Shown here one piece after another: positions 8,733-17,171 of a DNA stretch of 64,000 nucleotides; the first letter of the stretch is position 1, and each line of letters opens with the position of its first letter. Under the pieces are notes generated by a model, which did no database searches, was not told where the DNA came from, and saw nothing but the letters and a program-made list of their open reading frames with translations. Source of the DNA: CAYSBE01 sp046309355 (GTDB lineage: Bacteria > Bacteroidota > Bacteroidia > UKL13-3); assembly GCA_046309355.1 (NCBI GenBank), contig JBKCPL010000027.1, forward strand, positions 13,473 through 77,472. The letters run 5' to 3'. Position numbers and translations under genes: made by a program.

Positions 8733-8767
8733 AACCTTCGGAATTCAAAAGCCGAAGGTTTTTTATT
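8733..8767 (+). terminator. Intrinsic terminator after the peroxiredoxin gene
   Basis: A 9-bp perfect stem (AACCTTCGG / CCGAAGGTT) with a 10-nt loop is followed directly by TTTTATTTT, 28 bp after the stop codon. Confidence 0.85.
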
Positions 8768-8774
8768 TTAACTC

Positions 8775-8804
8775 TTGCAATACACGCATTTCAGCCTATA
8801 TTTG
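8775..8804 (+). promoter_or_regulatory. Promoter of the tRNA-Arg gene
   Basis: TTG at 8775-8777 and TATATTTG at 8797-8804 are 19 nt apart, matching the Bacteroidota -33/-7 promoter. The predicted start lies about 12 nt before the mature tRNA. Confidence 0.65.
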
Positions 8805-8823
8805 CTGCCCGTTCATCGGAATC

Positions 8824-8900
8824 GGTTTCGTAGCTCAACTGAATAGAGCATCTGACTACGGATCAGAAGGTTACAGGTTTGAATCCTGTCGAGACCACCA
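8824..8900 (+). tRNA. tRNA-Arg (anticodon ACG)
   Basis: 77 nt with the 3' CCA encoded. The acceptor stem GGTTTCG/CGAGACC pairs fully with one G-U. The anticodon stem is TCTGA/TCAGA around the loop CTACGGA, so the anticodon is ACG (reads CGU and, with inosine, CGC/CGA). The T arm contains GGTTTGAATCC. A promoter precedes it and a strong terminator follows within 3 nt, so it is a single-gene unit. Confidence 0.95.
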
Positions 8901-8902
8901 CT

Positions 8903-8927
8903 AAGCCACCACACGGTGGCTTTTTTA
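8903..8927 (+). terminator. Intrinsic terminator after tRNA-Arg
   Basis: Stem AAGCCACC / GGTGGCTT with loop ACAC, followed by TTTT and an AT-rich tract, beginning 3 nt after the CCA end. Confidence 0.88.
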
Positions 8928-9029
8928 TTGCTTTCTCACACGGATTTATACTTTGGTTCGTAAAAAATGATGTTTATAAAATCAGTAGAAGGTTACCAAT
9001 TGCAGCTATACATTTACCGCATTAACTAG

Positions 9030-9037
9030 TAAATTTC
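9030..9037 (+). promoter_or_regulatory. -7-like element before trxB
   Basis: TAAATTTC (7 of 8 positions of TAnnTTTG) ends 7 nt before the trxB ATG, the same spacing seen at other genes here. No clear -33 element. Confidence 0.35.
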
Positions 9038-9044
9038 GTTTGCC

Positions 9045-10007
9045 ATGACAGATACACAAAAACCTATTGAATGCCTTATAATAGGCAGCGGTCCGGCCGG
9101 TTATACAGCTGCCATTTATGCTGCACGTGCCGATATGAAACCTATCATGTATGTAGGTATGCAACCCGGTGGCCAACTCACTATTACCACCGATGTTGAA
9201 AACTACCCGGGCTATCCCGATGGAATTATGGGTCCTGAAATGATGGAACTGTTTCGCAAACAAGCTGAACGTTTTGGCACCGACATACGTTACGGTATGG
9301 TAACAGCTGTTGATTTCAGCGGCAAACCACCTTACAAAGTACAGATAGATGAAAAAGATGAACTCTATGCCGAAACCATAATCATAGCTACAGGTGCAAG
9401 TGCCAAGTGGCTGGGCATTCCATCCGAAGAGAAGCTGAATGGCAAAGGAGTTTCGGCATGTGCCGTATGCGATGGTTTCTTTTTTCGCGGCAAAGATGTA
9501 GCCATTGTAGGTGCTGGAGATACTGCCTGTGAAGAAGCCAGCTACCTGGCTAAAATTTGCACCAAGGTATATATGCTTGTACGCAGAGATGAATTCAGAG
9601 CCTCAAAAGCCATGCAGCACCGTGTAATGAATACGCCCAATATTGAAGTGCTTTTTAACAGCGAAACCGATGAAATTTTAGGCGACCAGAAAGTAGAAGG
9701 TGTGCGTGTAAAAAACAACAAAACAGGAGAAACCAAAGAATTAAGCATACAAGGATTTTTTGTTGCCATAGGCCATCAACCCAATACAGGCATATTCAAA
9801 GATTTTATTTCGATGGACGAAACCGGATACATTATTACACAACCGGATTCAACTCGAACCAATATTGAAGGTGTATTTGCCTGTGGAGATGCACAGGATA
9901 AAGTATACCGACAAGCTGTAACGGCTGCCGGAACAGGCTGTATGGCTGCGCTAGATGCTGAACGATACCTGGCAGCCAAACACAGTGGCGAATCTTCACA
10001 TGCATAA
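9045..10007 (+). CDS. trxB: Thioredoxin reductase
   Basis: 320 aa, the standard low-molecular-weight form. An FAD-binding GSGPAG motif lies at about 14-19, the redox-active CAVC at Cys139-Cys142 (ACAVCDGFFF), an NADPH-binding GAGDTACEEA near 157-166, and the C-terminal FAD motif FACGDAQD. It transfers electrons from NADPH to thioredoxin in the cytosol. The stop overlaps the start of ytxJ by one base (TAATG), so the two are co-translated. Confidence 0.96.
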   Translation: MTDTQKPIECLIIGSGPAGYTAAIYAARADMKPIMYVGMQPGGQLTITTDVENYPGYPDGIMGPEMMELFRKQAERFGTDIRYGMVTAVDFSGKPPYKVQIDEKDELYAETIIIATGASAKWLGIPSEEKLNGKGVSACAVCDGFFFRGKDVAIVGAGDTACEEASYLAKICTKVYMLVRRDEFRASKAMQHRVMNTPNIEVLFNSETDEILGDQKVEGVRVKNNKTGETKELSIQGFFVAIGHQPNTGIFKDFISMDETGYIITQPDSTRTNIEGVFACGDAQDKVYRQAVTAAGTGCMAALDAERYLAAKHSGESSHA

Positions 10008-10354
10008 TGGAAACCATGCTTCAATGGAATACCCTTAATGAAATAGGCCAGCTGGATTTGCTGGTTGACGAATCGTATCAAATTCCGGTAGTTATTTTCA
10101 AACACAGCACCCGATGCTCTATAAGCAGCGCAGCACTTGGCCGAATGCAACGCGGATGGACAGATCAACACATGAAGGCCAAAGCCTATTACCTTGATTT
10201 AATTGCACACAGAGACGTATCAAACCGCATTGCCTTACTGTTTGATGTTGAACACCAATCGCCACAGGTAATAGTAGTAAGAAACAGCAAAGCAGTATAT
10301 GATGCTTCGCACAGCATGATTCTGCCCGATGATTTAGTGCCTCATCTTAAGTAG
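10007..10354 (+). CDS. ytxJ: YtxJ/BrxC-type monothiol bacilliredoxin (DUF2847)
   Basis: 115 aa. The thioredoxin-like fold carries the family motif FKHSTRCSIS with a single active Cys near residue 34, and the cis-Pro region QVIVVRNSKAVYDASH. YtxJ-type proteins reduce bacillithiol-mixed disulfides, and many Bacteroidota make bacillithiol. The one-base overlap with trxB suggests direct functional coupling to the thioredoxin reductase. No bacillithiol biosynthesis genes (bshA/B/C) are in this window. Confidence 0.87.
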   Translation: METMLQWNTLNEIGQLDLLVDESYQIPVVIFKHSTRCSISSAALGRMQRGWTDQHMKAKAYYLDLIAHRDVSNRIALLFDVEHQSPQVIVVRNSKAVYDASHSMILPDDLVPHLK

Positions 10355-10429
10355 CATTGCATAACTGGAGTGCTTACGCACTCGTCTACATTGGTTGATA
10401 GTATTTAACTACATACGAGGTTATTCATT

Positions 10430-10543
10430 TGCATTTACGTAATGAATGCATCTTACCTATAATTTAGGTTTAGGCACAAAATTGTATATTTATGGTAAAA
10501 ATAAACCGTCTCTTATATTTTTATACAAAATTGTAAACCTAAA
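10430..10543. promoter_or_regulatory. Repeat-rich regulatory region upstream of the secreted GH13
   Basis: Three nested elements lie here. An 11-bp sequence ACAAAATTGTA is repeated directly at 10476-10486 and 10525-10535. A perfect 10-bp inverted pair TTTAGGTTTA / TAAACCTAAA lies at 10463-10472 and 10534-10543. A TGCATT/AATGCA palindrome lies at 10430-10450. The 19-bp operator at 10563 follows. The arrangement suggests regulator binding, possibly with looping; no regulator can be assigned to these repeats. Confidence 0.4.
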
Positions 10544-10562
10544 AACTATGAATGTCTTTACT

Positions 10563-10581
10563 AAGTGTTATTTTTACACTT
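10563..10581. promoter_or_regulatory. Operator palindrome, starch regulon site 1
   Basis: AAGTGT-TATTTTT-ACACTT, perfect 6-bp arms with a 7-bp centre, 25 bp before the GH13 ATG. The centre plus the next base contains a -7-like TATTTTTA, so a bound protein would overlap the promoter. The same motif occurs at 14969, 19678 and 22291. Confidence 0.7.
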
Positions 10582-10606
10582 TATACCATAAACACTTTAT
10601 ACTTAA

Positions 10607-13399
10607 ATGAAATACTTCTTCATTGCACATTTTAGCCTGCTACTAGTTGCATTTTCTACACATGCACAACTCGTTACTATTGACCCACCTTTTGCAGGTG
10701 CAAATGATAACAACGTAGTTATAACGTATGATGCTTCTCAGGGCAATGCCGGTTTGATTGGTCAAAGTACCATTTACGCACATACAGGGGTTATTACTTC
10801 AGCTAGTACATCGGGCTCTGACTGGAGGTATGTAATTGCCAACTGGACAACTAACCTGCCTAAAGCATTGCTTACGCGTGTGGGCACCTCTAATTTATAT
10901 ACGTTATCTATCGGAAATATTCGTAGCTTTTATGGAATACCTTCCGGTGAAAGCGTACTTCGTCTAGCATTTGTTTTCCGTAACGCAGATGGGTCAAAGA
11001 CCGGCAAGACTACTTCAGGTGGCGATATATTTATTGATTTGAACCAGGGTAGCTATCAGGCCAGGTTGAACGCGCCTACTAAAGGTTCATTCTTTGCATT
11101 ATCCGATAGCTTTACAGTTTCAGCAAGTGCTTCGGCACCATCTGTACTCACCCTTTATGCAAATGGCACTCAGGTAGCACAAGTAGGCAATACCACATCA
11201 CTATCGTACAAAAATACACTAGTAGCGTTCGGCAACGACAGACTTAACCTGGTTTTAGAGGGTGATTTAAATGGCACTAAATCATACGATTCGCTGTACA
11301 TTATGCCTAGGCTTACACCACCCACAGCGGCATCGCCTACCGGTATAATAGACGGTATTAATTATATCAACGATTCAACTGTAACGCTTCAACTCTTTGC
11401 ACCGTCCAAGAACTTTGTGTATGTGGTAGGTGATTTTAATAATTGGGAGCTAAGTAAAGCATACTTAATGAACCGCACACCGGACAATAACCGATACTGG
11501 CTTACCATCACAGGTTTGAAAAAAGGTATTGAATACGGTTTTCAGTATAGCATAGACGATGGGCAGATGAAAGTTGCCGATGTGTATGCCGAAAAATACC
11601 TTGACCCATGGAATGACCCCTGGATTAGCCCTGAAACCTACCCTAACTTAAAGGCATATCCTACCGGAAAAACTACCGAAATAGTATCGGTAATGCAAAT
11701 AGGCCAACCGGGTTATACATGGAAAACAACCAACTTTAAGAAACCTACCAAAGATGAACTGGTTATTTATGAGTTGCTGGTAAGGGATTTCATAGGTAAG
11801 CACGATTTTAAAACATTAAAAGATACTATCAGCTACTTTAAAAGACTAGGTGTGAATTGCTTAAAAATCATGCCCATCATGGAATTTGAAGGAAATGAGA
11901 GCTGGGGTTACAATCCCATGTTTTATTTCGCAATTGACAAATATTACGGTACTAAAAACGATTTTAAGGCATTTGTCGATGAGTGCCATACCAACGGAAT
12001 AGCTGTAGTGCTAGACGTGGTTCTGAACCATTCATTCGGACAGAATCCTCAGGTACGTATGTATTTTAATCCTTCAGCAGGTCAGTATGGGCAACCAACC
12101 CCTCAGAATCCGTGGTTTAACGAGGTAGATAAACATCCTTACGGTGTGGGTTACGACTACAATCATGAAGCACAAAGTGTGCGTGAGTTCACTGATAGGG
12201 TGCTTAAGTTCTGGCTAACGGAATACCAAATTGACGGCTATCGATTTGACCTTTCTAAAGGATTTACTCAAAAAAATACGTTGGGCGATGTTGGGGCCTG
12301 GAGTGCATACGATCAGTCGCGTATAAATATTTGGAACAGGATTCGAAATGAAATTATCGCGTATGCTCCGGATGCCTATTTGATACTGGAACATTTAGGC
12401 GATAATTCAGAAGAAACGGTATTAGCTAACATGGGCTTTATGCTATGGGGAAAACTTACCGAAGCATATGCAGAAGCCGTTATGGGTTACAACAATTCGA
12501 AAGCCAATCTTAGCTGGGGCAACTACAAAAGCAGAGGATGGAACTCACCTAACTTGGTAACCTATGCCGAAAGCCACGATGAAGAACGCGTGATGTTCTT
12601 TGCACTTAGCTACGGAAATGCAAGCGGTTCCTACAATGTAAAAAACTTAAATACATCCCTTAAACGGGTTGCTGCTTACCATGCATTGCTCTTGCCTTTA
12701 AGAGGTCCGAAAATGATGTGGCAAGGCGGAGAGTTGGGATATGAGGTATCTATCAACACCAATGGACGCACGGGCAATAAGCCGTTTCGCTGGGAATACC
12801 TAAATGTACCGGAACGTGTAGCAGTTTTAAATCAGGTAGGTAAGTTGGCACGCTTAAAACAGCATGTGTCCTTTTCATCCGATTCGTACACATACGATGT
12901 TGCTGCAACGGGTAAAATACTAAAAGTAAATCATGACAGTATGAATACCGTCATAGCCGGTAATTTTGATGTGGTTGCCTTGAATTTGAAACCCGGTTTC
13001 CAACACACAGGCTGGTGGTACAACTATATCACAGGCGATTCTATTCAAGTGACTGATGTAACGCAAACTATTTCGCTTCAGCCGGGAGATTATGTAGTCT
13101 TTACCGACAAAAATCTGAATCCATATGTTAGTCCAACCGTTGGATATTCTGAACTGAACAGTAGCTATACAACACACATTTTCCCTAACCCTGCTCATAA
13201 CTCCGTTTTTATTCAGTCGGTGAAAAATCCCATCAAACATATTGAGGTAATTGACTACACCGGTAAAGGCATCCTGCAACTCGATGTGAACAGTGCAGAA
13301 GTGGAGTTATATACAAGCGAATGGCCTGCAGGAATCTATATGGTTAGGTTAACAACCGGACAATCTACAGAAGTAAAAAAGATCATTATTACGCATTGA
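10607..13399 (+). CDS. Secreted GH13 alpha-amylase-family enzyme with CBM48-like module and T9SS sorting domain
   Basis: 930 aa. Signal peptide (residues 1-21), Ig-like N-terminal region, an early-set/CBM48-like module at about 245-345 (VYVVGDFNNW), then the GH13 barrel. The four GH13 regions are present: DVVLNH, the nucleophile Asp548 in GYRFDLSK, the acid/base Glu595 in LILEHLGD, and Asp658 in ESHDEER. The C-terminal 75 residues (IFPNPAHNSVFIQ, ending in EVKKIIITH) are a type A T9SS sorting domain, so the enzyme should be exported and surface-attached or released. A role in external cleavage of starch-like glucans is likely. The operator at 10563 ties it to the starch regulon. The exact subfamily was not determined. 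Confidence 0.93.
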   Translation: MKYFFIAHFSLLLVAFSTHAQLVTIDPPFAGANDNNVVITYDASQGNAGLIGQSTIYAHTGVITSASTSGSDWRYVIANWTTNLPKALLTRVGTSNLYTLSIGNIRSFYGIPSGESVLRLAFVFRNADGSKTGKTTSGGDIFIDLNQGSYQARLNAPTKGSFFALSDSFTVSASASAPSVLTLYANGTQVAQVGNTTSLSYKNTLVAFGNDRLNLVLEGDLNGTKSYDSLYIMPRLTPPTAASPTGIIDGINYINDSTVTLQLFAPSKNFVYVVGDFNNWELSKAYLMNRTPDNNRYWLTITGLKKGIEYGFQYSIDDGQMKVADVYAEKYLDPWNDPWISPETYPNLKAYPTGKTTEIVSVMQIGQPGYTWKTTNFKKPTKDELVIYELLVRDFIGKHDFKTLKDTISYFKRLGVNCLKIMPIMEFEGNESWGYNPMFYFAIDKYYGTKNDFKAFVDECHTNGIAVVLDVVLNHSFGQNPQVRMYFNPSAGQYGQPTPQNPWFNEVDKHPYGVGYDYNHEAQSVREFTDRVLKFWLTEYQIDGYRFDLSKGFTQKNTLGDVGAWSAYDQSRINIWNRIRNEIIAYAPDAYLILEHLGDNSEETVLANMGFMLWGKLTEAYAEAVMGYNNSKANLSWGNYKSRGWNSPNLVTYAESHDEERVMFFALSYGNASGSYNVKNLNTSLKRVAAYHALLLPLRGPKMMWQGGELGYEVSINTNGRTGNKPFRWEYLNVPERVAVLNQVGKLARLKQHVSFSSDSYTYDVAATGKILKVNHDSMNTVIAGNFDVVALNLKPGFQHTGWWYNYITGDSIQVTDVTQTISLQPGDYVVFTDKNLNPYVSPTVGYSELNSSYTTHIFPNPAHNSVFIQSVKNPIKHIEVIDYTGKGILQLDVNSAEVELYTSEWPAGIYMVRLTTGQSTEVKKIIITH

Positions 13400-13481
13400 T
13401 TTAATAATGCTGATTGGGTTCGTAAAATACTTGCAGCGCAGAGTAGTCATACACTACTTTGCAGAAAAGTTATCTAAACAA

Positions 13482-14942
13482 TCAATTTAGCTTTAAGATA
13501 AGAACACCACCTGTTGATAGGGTAACTCCCCTACCTGATGTTTTTGCATTTTGCTGGTAAACCACTGAATGTTTGAGGGGCAAATAAAGCTGTGCCTCAC
13601 CGGCATCCAGACGATGAATAATTAGGTATTTGTTCTGAAGGTGATGCAATTCGTAAGCATAACAGCCCTCATACGTCTTATCGGTTTTTGCAAGTTTACC
13701 CAGTGACAAAAAGGGCATTTCATTGCGCAGTTTTATCCATTTTTTATAATACGTATATAAACTTTGCTCATTGGACATCTGCAGGTCTAGCGGTACAACA
13801 GTAGTAGTTGTTGTGTACTGTGGTTTTTCCCATGTTGTAGTATAAGAGCTTTGGCGGCTCCACAAAAACGGCTCACGCCTAAGTTCATCAGGGAATTTGC
13901 CGAGCATACCAATTTCTTCGCCATAATACAAAAACGGTATACCGGGCAAAGTAAACAATATAGCGACTGCCTGTTTCACTCGCACCATATCCTGATTCAA
14001 TATGGACACATACCTGTCTTGATCATGATTCGTTATGAAAATAGCATCTGTGTACGATGAATTGTAAGAACTGTAAAGTGCATGCATAGCGATTAATTTA
14101 TCAATAAAGTCATCAGCCTTTGAAGTGCTAACAGCACGTAAAATGGCCGAAGACAAATCAAAGTTAAAGCAGGCATCCATTCCATCCTTTAAGTACGCAG
14201 CTACTAAACTATCCTTATTCCAAACTTCACCAATGATGTAAGCCTCCGGATTTATCTTCTTAACATGCTTATGAAACGTAGTCCACCAGCGCATATTTTT
14301 CTCCGGTTCGTGGGGCTCGTAAATATGTTGTGCAGCATCCAACCTGAAACCATCAACACCCGCAGCTAACCAAAAAGAAGCAATCTTTAGTACTTCCTGT
14401 TCAACTTCAGGATTATCAAAATTGAGGTCGGGCATTTGCTCCCAGAAAAAGCCATAATACTTTTGCTGAGGATTTTTTAAGTTGTTATACCAACCTTTTG
14501 TCTTAGCGGTATCGCTCCATACATAGTAATCGACAAAAGGCGCTTTGCCTTCACAGGCACTTAAAAACCATGGGTGACGGCTGCTAGTATGATTTACTAC
14601 CAAATCCATTACCACTTTAATATTGCGTATGTGTGCCTGAGCAAGAAGTTCTTTAAAATCATCCATCGTGCCGTATTCAGGATCGATGGAGTAGTAATCC
14701 ATTACATCGTATTTATGGTATGTAGGTGAAAGATGAAAAGGAGTAAGCCATAGCCCTCCAATACCGAGTTGTTGTAAATAATCCAATTTTTGTGTTATCC
14801 CTTTTAAGTCGCCTATCCCATCACCGTTTCCATCGGCAAACGAGCGAATAAATATTTCATAAAATACTGGCGTTGGTTTTTTAGCTTGTGCAAACACATT
14901 CACACTGCACAAAACGAGCATAGATAATAGTACTTTTTTCAT
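13482..14942 (-). CDS. Exported GH13 alpha-amylase/alpha-glucosidase
   Basis: 486 aa with a signal peptide (MKKVLLSMLVLCSVNVFAQ) and no sorting domain, so probably periplasmic. GH13 regions: MDLVVNHTS, nucleophile Asp202 in DGFRLDAAQH, acid/base Glu239 in IIGEVWN, and Asp307 in ITNHDQDR. A compact C-terminal beta domain follows. The oligo-1,6-glucosidase/amylase type layout (FYEIFIRSFADGNGDGIGDL) suggests action on maltodextrins. It is divergent from the sugar permease, and the 65-bp gap contains an operator copy. It is convergent with the surface GH13; the 82-bp gap holds a 10-bp inverted repeat (13438-13462) without a T tract. Confidence 0.94.
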   Translation of the reverse strand: MKKVLLSMLVLCSVNVFAQAKKPTPVFYEIFIRSFADGNGDGIGDLKGITQKLDYLQQLGIGGLWLTPFHLSPTYHKYDVMDYYSIDPEYGTMDDFKELLAQAHIRNIKVVMDLVVNHTSSRHPWFLSACEGKAPFVDYYVWSDTAKTKGWYNNLKNPQQKYYGFFWEQMPDLNFDNPEVEQEVLKIASFWLAAGVDGFRLDAAQHIYEPHEPEKNMRWWTTFHKHVKKINPEAYIIGEVWNKDSLVAAYLKDGMDACFNFDLSSAILRAVSTSKADDFIDKLIAMHALYSSYNSSYTDAIFITNHDQDRYVSILNQDMVRVKQAVAILFTLPGIPFLYYGEEIGMLGKFPDELRREPFLWSRQSSYTTTWEKPQYTTTTTVVPLDLQMSNEQSLYTYYKKWIKLRNEMPFLSLGKLAKTDKTYEGCYAYELHHLQNKYLIIHRLDAGEAQLYLPLKHSVVYQQNAKTSGRGVTLSTGGVLILKLN

Positions 14943-14968
14943 CGAGATTATTTGTAATTATACAATAT

Positions 14969-14987
14969 TAGTGTATTTTGTACACCT
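14969..14987. promoter_or_regulatory. Operator palindrome, starch regulon site 2
   Basis: TAGTGT-ATTTTGT-ACACCT, 10 of 12 arm positions of AAGTGT-N7-ACACTT. It lies in the 65-bp gap between the divergent GH13 (start 14942) and MFS permease (start 15008), so one bound protein could control both. Confidence 0.6.
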
Positions 14988-15007
14988 AATAGCAATTAAT
15001 CTAACCT

Positions 15008-16258
15008 ATGGCATTAACTACCTCTACCCTGAAAGAACCCTCTGTGCATGAAGACAAACCTGTTTCGAATGCAGGCATTGCTTTGGCCTCTCTCATGACG
15101 TTGTTTTTTATGATGGGGTTTATCACCTGTCTGAACGACATACTTATACCATACATGAAAGCGATATTCCAGCTTAATTATGCTCAGGCTAATTTTATTA
15201 ACCTGTGTTTTTTTGGTGCGTATTTTTTTATGTCTATCCCATCGGGAATGCTCATTAATCGTATTGGGTATAAAAAAAGTATGATAGCAGGATTTATAAT
15301 TGCCGCTATAGGTTGTTTTTTATTTTATCCGGCTGCAGGCAGTAAAATTTACGGGCTGTTTCTGGCAGCACTATTTATTCTGGCATCCGGCATCACTTTG
15401 CTTCAGGTAGCGGGCAATCCGTATGTTGCCGCACTGGGTCCATCATCTTCTTCATCTGCTCGTCTTACATTAACCCAGGCATTTAATTCAGTTGGCACCA
15501 CCATCGCACCGTATTTTGGCAGTATGCTTATACTTTCCGGATTGCCAAAAGACGTTTCGATTATTGAAAACATTGACGTAAGTGCAGTGCAAAAACCGTA
15601 TATATGGATTGGTCTTTTGCTGGTTGCGATTGCCGCAGTTCTGGTGCTGCTAAAGTTACCCGCTATTGAGCACGGAGGGAAACAGCAAAACACCAGTGCA
15701 AAAAAAGCATGGCAATACCCGCATTTGGTACTAGGAGCTGTTGGTATTTTTTGTTACGTGGGTGCTGAAGTAGCCATTGGAAGCCACATTGTAAGTTACC
15801 TGCAATTACCTGATGTAATGGGTATGCAAGCTGATGAGGCGGGAAAATACGTATCCTACTACTGGGGCGGTGCCATGATTGGTCGATTCATTGGCAGCTG
15901 GATTCTCAGTAAATTCAAGCCTGGAAATGTACTGGCGTTTAATGCTTTGATGGCTTTTGTATTGGTTATGATTTCTATTTTAAGCGGTGGGGCAACGGCT
16001 ATGTGGAGCTTGCTTGCGGTGGGTTTATTTAACTCCCTGATGTTTGCCACTATTTTCACATTGGCTGTAGAAGGTTTGGGAGCACAAACTGATGAAGGAT
16101 CAGGCATTTTATGTACAGCTATAGTGGGTGGAGCACTTATACCCTTTTTATATGGAATAACCGGTGATATTTTTAGCTTAAAAACAGCATATTTGCTACC
16201 GGCATTATGCTATATATACATTATTTATTACGGATTAAAAGGCTATAAACACTCATGA
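15008..16258 (+). CDS. FucP/GluP-type sugar MFS transporter
   Basis: 416 aa, about 12 membrane helices. The N-terminal segment FFMMGFITCLNDILIPYMK and the QVAGNPYVAALGP loop are typical of the fucose/glucose-galactose permease (FucP/GluP) branch of the major facilitator superfamily, which are proton symporters. Context (amylases, sugar kinase, GH31) suggests glucose or maltose as substrate. It overlaps the kinase gene by 4 bp (ATGA), so uptake and phosphorylation are encoded together. Expression is probably controlled by the operator at 14969. Confidence 0.92.
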   Translation: MALTTSTLKEPSVHEDKPVSNAGIALASLMTLFFMMGFITCLNDILIPYMKAIFQLNYAQANFINLCFFGAYFFMSIPSGMLINRIGYKKSMIAGFIIAAIGCFLFYPAAGSKIYGLFLAALFILASGITLLQVAGNPYVAALGPSSSSSARLTLTQAFNSVGTTIAPYFGSMLILSGLPKDVSIIENIDVSAVQKPYIWIGLLLVAIAAVLVLLKLPAIEHGGKQQNTSAKKAWQYPHLVLGAVGIFCYVGAEVAIGSHIVSYLQLPDVMGMQADEAGKYVSYYWGGAMIGRFIGSWILSKFKPGNVLAFNALMAFVLVMISILSGGATAMWSLLAVGLFNSLMFATIFTLAVEGLGAQTDEGSGILCTAIVGGALIPFLYGITGDIFSLKTAYLLPALCYIYIIYYGLKGYKHS

Positions 16259-17127
16259 TACTCATTGCAGACAGCGGATCTACCAAAACAGACTGGGCGC
16301 TCACACATCCTGAAAAGGGACTGGTCAGAATTTATCACACCATTGGTTACAATCCGTATTTTATTGATTCTGAATCCATCTTTTATTCCTTATCCGAAAA
16401 TCTGGTAAAGGACTTTGATGCGTCTAGCGTAACCGAGGTACATTTCTACGGTGCTGGCTGTTCGACACCTGAAAAAAAAGAAATTGTTAAGAAAGCGTTG
16501 GTTAGAATATTCGCCAATGCTGAATCGATATTTGTTGGCCATGATCTGCTGGGATCAGCAAGAGCTTTACTGGGAAATACTGAGGGTTTTGCAGCCATAT
16601 TGGGAACGGGTGCAAACACCTGCCTGTACAATGGTGAAGAGTGCGTACTAAATATAGATTCATTGGGCTATCTGCTGGGTGATGAAGGCAGCGGCAGTTA
16701 CATCGGAAAGAAAATTATACGTGATTTTATGCGCAAACGCCTTGAGCCCGAATTACACCAACGTTTTAAAGAGCGCTTTCAGATTGAAAGCAACGAACAA
16801 ATATTCCATACACTTTACACCACCCAATTTCCTAACCGATACCTGGCGAGCTTTTGCAAATTTGCCGATGAGTATTTAACACATCCGTATATTAAAAATA
16901 AGGTGCGTGATTCATTTAGAGATTTCTTTAAAAACCTGGTGAGCAAGTATCCCGACTACAAAAAATACAGCTTTAATTGCGTGGGCTCTGTTGGCTATGT
17001 TTTCAGAGAAATACTGGAGGAAGTAGCCGTAAGCTACGATATGAAAATGGGCAGGGTTATTCAATCACCGCTTGACGACCTGGTGAAATTTCACCTGCAA
17101 CAGGTAAAAGCCAAAACAACGGCTTAA
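16255..17127 (+). CDS. BadF/BadG-family sugar kinase (N-acetylglucosamine kinase-like)
   Basis: 290 aa, ASKHA-fold ATPase. The phosphate-1 motif is ILIADSGSTKTDWAL at the N-terminus, the phosphate-2 region is AILGTGANTCLY, and GDEGSGSYIGKK follows. These fit the BadF/BadG/BcrA/BcrD group that includes eukaryotic-type N-acetylglucosamine kinases. Joined to the sugar permease by an ATGA overlap, it likely phosphorylates the imported hexose. Glucose is the expected substrate given the locus, but GlcNAc cannot be ruled out from sequence alone. The 44 bp before the convergent GH31 hold an 8-bp inverted repeat (17133-17170) without a T tract. Confidence 0.88.
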   Translation: MILIADSGSTKTDWALTHPEKGLVRIYHTIGYNPYFIDSESIFYSLSENLVKDFDASSVTEVHFYGAGCSTPEKKEIVKKALVRIFANAESIFVGHDLLGSARALLGNTEGFAAILGTGANTCLYNGEECVLNIDSLGYLLGDEGSGSYIGKKIIRDFMRKRLEPELHQRFKERFQIESNEQIFHTLYTTQFPNRYLASFCKFADEYLTHPYIKNKVRDSFRDFFKNLVSKYPDYKKYSFNCVGSVGYVFREILEEVAVSYDMKMGRVIQSPLDDLVKFHLQQVKAKTTA

Positions 17128-17171
17128 CTTAAAGCCACAAATAATTTACTAACGTCCGCAGGTTGTGGCTG

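Noticed and set aside
10368..10383. GAGTGC-ttac-GCACTC hairpin after ytxJ as a terminator
   Set aside because: Only 6 bp and no T tract; weak evidence.
13438..13462. 10-bp hairpin between the two convergent GH13 genes as a terminator
   Set aside because: The stem is good but lacks a T run on either strand; left uncalled.
17133..17170. AGCCACAA/TTGTGGCT inverted repeat between the sugar kinase and GH31 as a terminator
   Set aside because: The loop is 22 nt and no T tract follows on either strand, so I do not call it a terminator.
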